DNA of 5,030 bases from an uncultured Ruminococcus sp. (GCA_947174085.1 CAMWHN010000174.1:1-5030); one strand, 5' to 3'; shown: positions 1 through 4,344, numbered from the stretch's first letter. Program-made: numbers and translations. The notes: generated from the letters alone by a model not told the origin.

Positions 1-1659
1 ATTTATATTATCAGTAGGCTGTTCTTCGGAAGATGGTTCTGGTGTTGGTTCTGGAGTTGGTTCTGGAGTTGGTTCTGGTGTTGGTTCTGGAGTTGGTTCT
101 GGGGTTGGTTCTGGTGTTGGCTTTGGTTCGCCCTCTACAACAGTAACTGTTGTAACACCTTTGTCAAATACCAATGTAATAGAATCTAAATCTGCTGTAC
201 CGCCCCACCAGTTTTGAATTTGTAAATAATCAAATTCAAATTCATAAGCTTCGTCTCCAGTCTCACTAGAGAATATGCCATCAAATACTGCTGTACCTGT
301 GCCATCAGCTCCAACCGTTGTCGTTTCAGATGTCCATTGCCCAGATTGTCCATTTCTTGTCGCAGAAAATCCAATGCCATAGCCTGCGCCTTCTGAACCC
401 GTTAATTTACCGTTTAAAATTACTTTTTCCAGTTTTTCGCCGTTTGCACCATAACCGGCAATATTAACTGTATAGCCGTTTTCATCTTTATAAGCTTCTA
501 ACGGAATTGTAACTTCTTTCGTTGAGTTATAACTAAAGCTCAGATTAGTTCCGTTTGCTTTTAAATTTTTATACATGTCTTGAATATCAGACCTGAACCA
601 AGTCAAATTTTTTCTGTCGAAAAACTGCATATCCCCTGCATTGCCTGCGTCCCATAAATACGCACTAATACCGTCAATTGCAAGTGCTGTAGAAGCAACT
701 GTTTTTAAATAGTTCACAACATCATCTTTATTTTTCTGGTCTTTTTCCTGTGTGAGTACGCCATATTCTCCAACGATTACCGGAATGCCTCTGTCTACAA
801 AAGTTTCTTTCATTTTGTTAAAATTATTATATAAATCTTGTTTTTCCGTTTCTGTTCCCCAAGTTTCCGCATGCCCCCATGTAGAATCAATATTGGCAAC
901 ACAGAACGTTGATGGTGTATAATAATGAATTGACACAGCAACCATATCATCATCAGGCACTACATAACTATCTGTACAAGTCTGTGCCAAATCATCATTT
1001 TTGCCTGCTAATAATAATAATCTATCAGCATTATTACCACCAGATTCTCTTACTAAATCTACAAAGCTTTGATTAAATTTATTTAAAACATCATATTCAA
1101 ACGTTACTTCATTCATGCTTTCAAAAACAAGATGATTGTCATAATCTTTGAAATAATTTGCAATTTCTGTCCACATTGTCTGATACTGTGGAAGTGCATT
1201 GATACCTTGATTTAACCATAAGCTACCGTCTGAAATCCAGTCCCAATGCATATTAATAATCACATACATATCATTTGCATAGGCATAATCTACAACTTCT
1301 TTAATACGTGCAAGATATGCATCATCAATATCATAACTGCTTGTATCTGCAAGATTTTCATACCACGTCACAGGAATACGAATAGAATCAAAACCAGAAG
1401 CTTTAATTGCTGTAATCATATCTTGTGTAGTCGTAGGATTTCCCCAAGCTGTTTCTGTATCTGTTGTCCAGCCTCTTGTGCTATGACAATCAAACGTATT
1501 ACCCAAATTCCAACCCATACCCATTGCATTGACAATATCAATTGCTGTCTTATCGGCTGCTTTGACATCAGATAATAATGCCATACTGCTTCCAGCTGTC
1601 ATAGAAACTGTTAATGCACATGCCGTTACAGCAGATGAAATTTTTTGAAATAACTTCAT
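1..1659 (-). CDS. Secreted GH5 endoglucanase with C-terminal binding module and TPEP linker (3' end outside window)
   Basis: A frame of 553 codons runs from ATG at 1659 to the window edge without a stop, so the C-terminus is missing. Residues 1-34 look like a signal peptide (MKLFQK, hydrophobic core, likely cleavage at VKA|AD). Residues about 38-365 form a glycoside hydrolase family 5 barrel: GMGWNLGN (47-54), IRIP (R94), NMHWDW (H138), SMNEV with acid/base E184, SIHYYTP (H245, Y247), GEYG with nucleophile E298, and W336. GH5 retaining enzymes cleave beta-1,4-glucans such as cellulose. Residues about 370-503 look like a beta-sandwich carbohydrate-binding module; tandem W484-W485 plus W442 recall CBM80 of Ruminococcus flavefaciens, a tentative link from memory. 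Seven TPEP units (515-542) form a linker, so a further domain, perhaps a dockerin, should follow. The start is set by AAAGGAG at 1671-1677. Exact substrate is not readable from sequence. Confidence 0.93.
   Translation of the reverse strand, partial: MKLFQKISSAVTACALTVSMTAGSSMALLSDVKAADKTAIDIVNAMGMGWNLGNTFDCHSTRGWTTDTETAWGNPTTTQDMITAIKASGFDSIRIPVTWYENLADTSSYDIDDAYLARIKEVVDYAYANDMYVIINMHWDWISDGSLWLNQGINALPQYQTMWTEIANYFKDYDNHLVFESMNEVTFEYDVLNKFNQSFVDLVRESGGNNADRLLLLAGKNDDLAQTCTDSYVVPDDDMVAVSIHYYTPSTFCVANIDSTWGHAETWGTETEKQDLYNNFNKMKETFVDRGIPVIVGEYGVLTQEKDQKNKDDVVNYLKTVASTALAIDGISAYLWDAGNAGDMQFFDRKNLTWFRSDIQDMYKNLKANGTNLSFSYNSTKEVTIPLEAYKDENGYTVNIAGYGANGEKLEKVILNGKLTGSEGAGYGIGFSATRNGQSGQWTSETTTVGADGTGTAVFDGIFSSETGDEAYEFEFDYLQIQNWWGGTADLDSITLVFDKGVTTVTVVEGEPKPTPEPTPEPTPEPTPEPTPEPTPEPTPEPSSEEQPTDNIN
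34..132 (-). repeat. 12-nt tandem repeat encoding Thr-Pro-Glu-Pro linker
   Basis: A 12-nt unit of the form GGTTCTGGWGTT (plus strand) is repeated about seven times and encodes TPEP on the minus strand. Units differ almost only in the Thr third base (ACA, ACT, ACC). This is the flexible inter-domain linker of the cellulase, and unit number probably varies between strains by slippage. Confidence 0.9.
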
Positions 1660-1670
1660 AATAAATTAAT

Positions 1671-1677
1671 CTCCTTT
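1671..1677 (-). promoter_or_regulatory. Ribosome binding site of GH5 gene
   Basis: AAAGGAG lies 11 nt upstream of the ATG at 1659 and supports that start. Confidence 0.75.
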
Positions 1678-1699
1678 ATATAATTATACTAGTATTTTA

Positions 1700-1728
1700 A
1701 TTATATAATATCTTTTAAATATTGTCAA
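1700..1728 (-). promoter_or_regulatory. Consensus sigma-A promoter of GH5 gene
   Basis: The minus strand shows TTGACA (1723-1728), a 17-nt spacer and TATAAT (1700-1705), a perfect match at both boxes. Transcription should start near 1693, giving a leader of about 35 nt. The 10-bp palindrome ATACTAGTAT (1686-1695) lies across the predicted start and could be a repressor site; that role is inference. Confidence 0.85.
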
Positions 1729-1767
1729 TAGTATTTGTTAAATTTTATGAAACAATCATAATTAATT

Positions 1768-2619
1768 TCAAAATCCTGCTACATCTGTATACTGCATTTG
1801 CGGGTGTAATGCCATATTAATCCCACAAGCTAATAAATGCGATGCTTGTATAATTAATCTATCAATATCACGAGGTGTTACCATCATATCAGGAAGTTTT
1901 TCAGATAATACTTGTCCTGCAAAATCTTCTGCAATATTTCTAATCCCAATCACAGTAGGCACACCAATGGCAATGACTGGAATCCCAAAATTTTCTTTAT
2001 TAATTGCCATTCTGTGATTTGCAACACCACTGCCGGGGGCAATGCCTGTATCTGAAATTTGAATCGTTGTGCCTAAGCGTTCCAAATCGGAACATGCTAA
2101 CGCATCAATTACAACCATTGCATTCGGCTGAATTAATTTTGTAACAGCTTTTAATAACTCTGCGCTTTCAATTCCAGTCTGCCCAAGAACTCCGCCGGCT
2201 AGTACACTCACAGAACGCAAATTTTTTAAAAATTCTTCATCTTCTTTTGCAAGCTCTTTCTGCAAATGCCTTGTTGCAAGTATTTTTTCCGTCGCTCTCA
2301 CGCCTAACGCATCAGGTGTAATATTTTTATTTCCAAGTCCTGCGACTAAAATACTTCCTGTTTCTGGTAGTAAATTTCTTAATTCCTGTGCCAATTCTTC
2401 CGCCATTTGTTCATAATTATCTGAAAATCGGGATAATATCTCAGTTTCCAGTGTAATATAATTGCCTTTGCCTTTGCCTAGAGGTTTACCGCTTTCATCA
2501 TCAGAAATAACAATTTCTGTGATTTTAAAATATTTGCCCCTGTGATGTTCTGCAATGCCTTTTTTATCCTGTAAATCTGATAAGCTTTCTAAAGCCAAAT
2601 CGGTTCTGTAACTTAACAT
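1768..2619 (-). CDS. gpr: GPR endopeptidase, spore germination protease
   Basis: The 283-residue product matches the GPR family, an unusual aspartic-type protease of the spore core that cleaves small acid-soluble proteins (SASPs) at germination. The N-terminal RTDLALE (5-11) is the family hallmark and resembles the autoprocessing and SASP cleavage site. D103 in NKNITPDALG and D172 in VVIDALA correspond to the two catalytic aspartates known in Bacillus megaterium GPR. GSGVANHR (197-203 region) and GVPTVI (219-224) are further conserved stretches. It is shorter than Bacillus GPR (about 370 residues) and has only about four residues before RTDLALE. AAAGGAG at 2627-2633, 7 nt before the ATG, fixes the start. 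It is divergent from rpsT, a common clostridial arrangement. In many relatives spoIIP follows; here a cellulase gene does. I found no convincing sigma-F or sigma-G promoter. Confidence 0.95.
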   Translation of the reverse strand: MLSYRTDLALESLSDLQDKKGIAEHHRGKYFKITEIVISDDESGKPLGKGKGNYITLETEILSRFSDNYEQMAEELAQELRNLLPETGSILVAGLGNKNITPDALGVRATEKILATRHLQKELAKEDEEFLKNLRSVSVLAGGVLGQTGIESAELLKAVTKLIQPNAMVVIDALACSDLERLGTTIQISDTGIAPGSGVANHRMAINKENFGIPVIAIGVPTVIGIRNIAEDFAGQVLSEKLPDMMVTPRDIDRLIIQASHLLACGINMALHPQMQYTDVAGF

Positions 2620-2688
2620 GTTAATACTCCTTTATTAATTTTATTGTGAAATATGCCGAAAAAGTGGAAAACTTTTTAACAAAAAAAC

Positions 2689-2717
2689 ATTAAAAACTAT
2701 CTTGCATTTTCCGGCAA
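2689..2717 (-). promoter_or_regulatory. Possible sigma-A-like promoter for gpr
   Basis: TTGCCG (2712-2717), a 17-nt spacer and TTTAAT (2689-2694) sit upstream of gpr on the minus strand and overlap the divergent rpsT promoter. The match is imperfect, and gpr is forespore-expressed in Bacillus, so this is a weak candidate. Confidence 0.3.
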
Positions 2718-2730
2718 ACTATGTTATAAT
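2702..2730 (+). promoter_or_regulatory. Strong extended -10 promoter of rpsT
   Basis: TTGCAT (2702-2707), a 17-nt spacer and TATAAT (2725-2730) preceded by TG (2722-2723) form an extended -10 sigma-A promoter. Transcription should start near 2737, leaving a leader of about 95 nt, long for a small ribosomal protein gene. Confidence 0.85.
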
Positions 2731-2743
2731 ATCTAGTATACGA

Positions 2744-2785
2744 GAACAGTCGTGCTGTTCAAAAGCAGAATGTGTCTCTCTGCTT
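2744..2785 (+). promoter_or_regulatory. Two stem-loops in the rpsT leader
   Basis: GAACAG (2744-2749) can pair with CTGTTC (2755-2760) across a 5-nt loop. AAGCAGA (2763-2769) can pair with TCTGCTT (2779-2785) across a 9-nt loop. They lie between the predicted transcription start and the ribosome binding site. E. coli S20 represses its own translation, so an autoregulatory leader is conceivable, but I recognise no known leader family. Confidence 0.45.
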
Positions 2786-2832
2786 ATATTTTATGAAAAT
2801 TTTCTGTTATTATACAAGGAGGTGTTTCCAGA

Positions 2833-3087
2833 ATGCCAAACATCAAATCTGCGAAGAAGCGTGTCAAAGTGAACAAAACTAAGGCTAGTGCTAACAAAGC
2901 ACGCAAATCTAACTTGCGGACAATGATAAAAAAAGCCGAGCTGGCTGTTGCAACGAACTCACCTGATAAAGAAGTTGCAGTTAGAACGGCTATCAAACGT
3001 GTTGACCAAGCTTGTGCAAAGAATCTTCTGCATAAAAATAATGCAGCAAGAAAAAAATCACATCTTGCAAAATTACTCAATGCTTAA
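2833..3087 (+). CDS. rpsT: 30S ribosomal protein S20
   Basis: The 84-residue product is a full-length S20, a small basic helical protein that binds 16S rRNA in the body of the 30S subunit. The start MPNIKSAKKR and the later KSNLRTMIKKAE and KRVDQACAKN stretches are typical of the family. AAGGAGGTG (2816-2824), 8 nt before the ATG, is close to a perfect Shine-Dalgarno sequence. The gene is single-cistron: strong promoter upstream, terminator directly downstream. It is divergent from gpr. Two segments, bases 2913-2945 and 2995-3027, are matched at 26 of 33 positions by the two spacers of the CRISPR array about 1 kb downstream, making it the evident relative of their protospacer source. Confidence 0.98.
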   Translation: MPNIKSAKKRVKVNKTKASANKARKSNLRTMIKKAELAVATNSPDKEVAVRTAIKRVDQACAKNLLHKNNAARKKSHLAKLLNA

Positions 3088-3095
3088 AAAATAGA

Positions 3096-3132
3096 ACCCT
3101 GTTCCACTCTCACGGGAACAGGGTATTTTTTT
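3096..3132. terminator. Bidirectional intrinsic terminator between rpsT and DUF378 gene
   Basis: A 10-bp stem pairs ACCCTGTTCC (3096-3105) with GGAACAGGGT (3115-3124), followed by seven T (3126-3132) on the plus strand. The A run at 3086-3091 gives a T run on the minus strand, so it can also stop the convergent DUF378 transcript. Confidence 0.92.
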
Positions 3133-3136
3133 CATT

Positions 3137-3367
3137 TTAGCCAATTGTTCGGATTTCGTCAGAATGTTCGTTATCACGGAATAACAGGGTGCTACACCAT
3201 ACAGCAGAAACGGCTACTAAAATATATACCGCTCTACTCAACAAAGCTGTTGTACCGCCAAAAAGCCATGCGACAAGGTCGAACTCAAAAATCCCAACTA
3301 ATCCCCAGTTTATTCCGCCAATAATCAAAAGTGTCAAACATAATTTATCCCAAAAACTATTATTCAT
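3137..3367 (-). CDS. DUF378 family small membrane protein
   Basis: The 76-residue product has two hydrophobic segments (about 8-27 and 43-62) joined by a Gly- and aromatic-rich stretch containing GGINWGLVGIFEFDLVAWLFGG (residues 17-38). That pattern is characteristic of DUF378, a family of short two-helix membrane proteins of unknown function. The C-terminal tail (64-76) is polar and acidic. AAAGAGGT (3375-3382), 8 nt before the ATG, supports the start. It lies 75 nt downstream of the XRE gene on the same strand and ends at the bidirectional terminator shared with rpsT. A sigma-G-like promoter and an inverted repeat precede it, so forespore expression or control by the neighbouring regulator is possible (inference). 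Confidence 0.9.
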   Translation of the reverse strand: MNNSFWDKLCLTLLIIGGINWGLVGIFEFDLVAWLFGGTTALLSRAVYILVAVSAVWCSTLLFRDNEHSDEIRTIG

Positions 3368-3382
3368 CGCAAAAACCTCTTT

Positions 3383-3401
3383 CTGTGAATTTTTTTCACA
3401 G
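3383..3401. repeat. Inverted repeat upstream of DUF378 gene
   Basis: CTGTGAA (3383-3389) and TTCACAG (3395-3401) are perfect inverted arms around five T. The site overlaps the predicted transcription start of the DUF378 gene and touches its ribosome binding site. It resembles the inverted repeat at 3773-3789, so both may be operators of the XRE regulator. Confidence 0.5.
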
Positions 3402-3404
3402 TGC

Positions 3405-3433
3405 TAGTATGTGCAGGTTTTAAAAATTCATAC
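3405..3433 (-). promoter_or_regulatory. Possible sigma-G-like promoter of DUF378 gene
   Basis: On the minus strand GTATG (3429-3433) is followed after 17 nt by CATACTA (3405-3411), the textbook -10 of the forespore factor sigma-G. The -35 is only partly matched, and the boxes could also be read as a weak sigma-A promoter (TTGTAT / CATACT). Confidence 0.4.
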
Positions 3434-3442
3434 AAGAAATTT

Positions 3443-3787
3443 TTAGCTTTTTAATTTTTCAAGCACTATGCTCATAACCTCAACTTTATCAGTAAGACTA
3501 AGACTGTCAAAAGCGTTGAAAAATTCTTGTTTCAGGCTATCTTCTGCGGTTTTTTTTTGAAAATTAACATTTGGAACATCTGTTCTTCCTAGAAGATAGT
3601 CAACGGAGCAGTCAAGATAGTCAGCAATTTTAGTGATGGCTTCCAGTCGGGGAAAAAAACCACCAGACTGCATAGAAGACAATGTGTTTACACTCAAGCC
3701 ACAGTCAGTCAACATTCTGCCTATAGCGATTTTCCTTGATTTTGCGATTTGCTTGATAGTAATCGCAATTTCTTGTGAATTTTTCAC
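3443..3787 (-). CDS. XRE-family helix-turn-helix transcriptional regulator
   Basis: The 114-residue product carries an N-terminal XRE/Cro-CI helix-turn-helix at about residues 7-67: IGRMLTDCGLSVNTLSSMQSG is the turn and recognition-helix region, and IADYLDCSVDYLLGRTD is the typical end of such domains. The C-terminal 40 residues (KQEFFNAFDSLSLTDKVEVMSIVLEKLKS) are helical and resemble tails of phage-type repressors. Start is GTG at 3787, chosen because AAAGGAGG (3795-3802) lies 7 nt upstream; no ATG is as well placed. It is divergent from the CRISPR-array promoter, so regulation of that promoter, of itself and of the DUF378 gene is plausible. Ligand and targets are not evident. Confidence 0.92.
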   Translation of the reverse strand: MKNSQEIAITIKQIAKSRKIAIGRMLTDCGLSVNTLSSMQSGGFFPRLEAITKIADYLDCSVDYLLGRTDVPNVNFQKKTAEDSLKQEFFNAFDSLSLTDKVEVMSIVLEKLKS

Positions 3788-3789
3788 AA
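3773..3789. repeat. Inverted repeat over the XRE start codon
   Basis: TTGTGAA (3773-3779) and TTCACAA (3783-3789) are perfect inverted arms around three T and cover the GTG start. The core TGTGAA / TTCACA is shared with the site at 3383-3401, although the central spacer differs (3 versus 5 nt). This may be an autoregulatory operator, or chance in AT-rich DNA. Confidence 0.4.
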
Positions 3790-3825
3790 AAATTCCTCCT
3801 TTATCTTGTATTATCTTACAAAATT

Positions 3826-3853
3826 ACAATAATTTGAGAAAATATATTGACAA
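3826..3853 (-). promoter_or_regulatory. Weak candidate promoter of XRE gene
   Basis: TTGTCA (3848-3853), a 16-nt spacer and TATTGT (3826-3831) on the minus strand are the best boxes I see. The -35 overlaps that of the divergent array promoter, so the two promoters would compete. Confidence 0.3.
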
Positions 3854-3875
3854 TCCTAATTGATTGTGATATAAT
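3847..3875 (+). promoter_or_regulatory. Perfect extended -10 promoter driving the CRISPR array
   Basis: TTGACA (3847-3852), a 17-nt spacer and TATAAT (3870-3875) preceded by TG (3867-3868) match consensus in every element. The predicted start near 3882 is only about 20 nt before the first repeat. Its direction agrees with the repeat orientation, so this stretch serves as the CRISPR leader. Confidence 0.88.
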
Positions 3876-3880
3876 ATATT

Positions 3881-3896
3881 TGTCAACAGGTTGACA
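3881..3896. promoter_or_regulatory. Palindromic putative operator at array transcription start
   Basis: TGTCAACAGGTTGACA has perfect 7-nt arms with a 2-nt centre and sits on the predicted +1 of the array promoter, a classic position for a repressor site. A related but looser site, TGTCA-N7-TGACA, lies at 4068-4084 beyond the array. The divergent XRE protein is the obvious candidate binder (inference). Confidence 0.5.
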
Positions 3897-3903
3897 GCAA
3901 GTT
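3889..3903. repeat. Left arm of 15-nt inverted repeat flanking the array
   Basis: GGTTGACAGCAAGTT is the exact reverse complement of 4061-4075. It includes the first bases of repeat 1. In RNA the two arms could close a stem around the whole array. Confidence 0.85.
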
Positions 3904-3927
3904 TCCCCGCATGCGCGGGGGTGATCC

Positions 3928-3960
3928 CAAATTTTTCGCACAGGCTTGATCTACACGTTT
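3928..3960 (+). other. CRISPR spacer 1, antisense to an rpsT homologue
   Basis: The reverse complement aligns without gaps to rpsT 2995-3027, matching 26 of 33 bases. Read in the rpsT frame it encodes KRVDQACAKNL, identical to S20 residues 55-65. All seven differences are synonymous: GTA/GTT, GAT/GAC, GCC/GCT, GCG/GCA, AAA/AAG, and two in TTG/CTT. This proves descent from a functional S20 gene diverged from the copy here. Confidence 0.92.
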
Positions 3961-3988
3961 CTTTTCCCCGCATGTGCGGGGGTGATCC

Positions 3989-4021
3989 TTTGAAGACCAT
4001 GATAAAAAAAGCAGAGTTGGT
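3989..4021 (+). other. CRISPR spacer 2, sense to an rpsT homologue
   Basis: It aligns without gaps to rpsT 2913-2945, matching 26 of 33 bases, including 14 consecutive identical bases (3999-4012). In the rpsT frame it encodes LKTMIKKAEL, against LRTMIKKAEL at S20 residues 28-37. Apart from Arg29 to Lys, differences within these codons are synonymous. The final T (4021) would change the next codon but belongs to the repeat if repeats are taken as 29 nt. Confidence 0.92.
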
Positions 4022-4060
4022 TTTTTCCCTGCATGTGCGGGGCTGATCCAATTTTGATCT

Positions 4061-4075
4061 AACTTGCTGTCAACC
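4061..4075. repeat. Right arm of 15-nt inverted repeat flanking the array
   Basis: AACTTGCTGTCAACC is the exact reverse complement of 3889-3903. Beyond it CCTGACA (4078-4084) loosely mirrors TGTCAACAGG at 3881-3890, extending the symmetry imperfectly. Confidence 0.85.
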
Positions 4076-4127
4076 CACCTGACACTTAGTATACCATGAT
4101 TTTTTTGAAAAGTCAATATTTTTTCAG

Positions 4128-4134
4128 AAAGGAG
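4128..4134 (+). promoter_or_regulatory. Ribosome binding site deciding a TTG start
   Basis: AAAGGAG lies 8 nt upstream of TTG at 4143. No ATG or GTG in that frame is similarly placed, so the site selects the TTG start. Confidence 0.75.
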
Positions 4135-4142
4135 CATTTGCA

Positions 4143-4343
4143 TTGGATTCCCTGTTAGAAACACTATATTATCACTGGTATACCACCACAAAAAAAGACT
4201 CACAGGAATATGTGACAATTTGCGATATGCTTGATGAAACTACATTTGGCATAGTTTTTGACTGTATCATAACAGAAACGCAACAAGCTTTTCAAGCAGG
4301 TTTTCAAACCGCTGTACAGCTCCTGCTTTCAAGAGATGAATGA
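4143..4343 (+). CDS. Small protein of unknown function, possibly DUF6809-like
   Basis: The 66-residue product starts at TTG (4143), chosen for its Shine-Dalgarno sequence. MDSLLETLYYHWY at the start, KDSQEY in the middle (18-23) and the C-terminal TQQAFQAGFQTAVQLL (46-61) resemble the short Firmicutes family I know as DUF6809, although it is shorter than usual members; the link is tentative. There is no signal peptide or membrane segment. No convincing promoter lies between the CRISPR array and this gene, and no terminator intervenes, so it is probably transcribed from 3847-3875 with the array as its 5' leader. A strong terminator follows at once. A role with the array cannot be claimed from sequence. 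Confidence 0.75.
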   Translation: MDSLLETLYYHWYTTTKKDSQEYVTICDMLDETTFGIVFDCIITETQQAFQAGFQTAVQLLLSRDE

Positions 4344-4344
4344 T

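Larger units (their letters stand above)
3900..4049 (+). CRISPR. Miniature type I-E-like CRISPR array, three repeats and two spacers
   Basis: Three 28-nt repeats lie at 3900-3927, 3961-3988 and 4022-4049 with an exact 61-nt period, leaving two 33-nt spacers (29 + 32 is an equally valid split). Each repeat has a 6-bp hairpin with a 4-nt loop (CCCCGC-ATGT-GCGGGG in repeat 2) and ends in GTGATCC, the architecture of type I-E repeats; from memory it closely resembles the Streptococcus thermophilus I-E repeat. Repeats 1 and 2 differ at three positions, as do 2 and 3. Repeat 3 has CCCT, keeping the stem through a G-T wobble, and GGGGCTG, fitting a decayed leader-distal repeat. No cas gene lies within the window. 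An array this short could be missed by default detection settings. Confidence 0.9.

Noticed and set aside
34..132. Tandem repeat as a separate non-coding element
   Set aside because: It stays in the cellulase frame and encodes a normal TPEP linker.
186..380. Minus-strand open frame inside the cellulase in another frame
   Set aside because: The GH5 frame is continuous here and encodes the binding module.
1246..1575. Plus-strand open frame of 109 codons rich in Cys, Ile and His
   Set aside because: It lies wholly opposite the GH5 catalytic domain, and the composition is an antisense artefact.
2784..3080. Minus-strand open frame opposite rpsT
   Set aside because: It is a shadow of the unmistakable S20 gene and lacks a ribosome binding site.
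3421..3445. AT-only stem at the end of the XRE gene as a terminator
   Set aside because: The 8-bp stem has only A-T pairs and no proper T run; too weak to call.
4050..4082. Possible third spacer after repeat 3
   Set aside because: No fourth repeat follows at 4083, and the stretch holds the right arm of the flanking inverted repeat; it does not match rpsT.
4065..4095. Promoter for the 4143 gene (TTGCTG ... TAGTAT)
   Set aside because: Only about half of each box matches; read-through from 3847-3875 is simpler.
3824..4218. Two minus-strand open frames over the array encoding strings like SPPHMRGK and ITPAHAGK
   Set aside because: These are the well-known spurious translations of I-E CRISPR repeats, without ribosome binding sites. 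One of them contains KRVDQACAKNL only because spacer 1 derives from rpsT.
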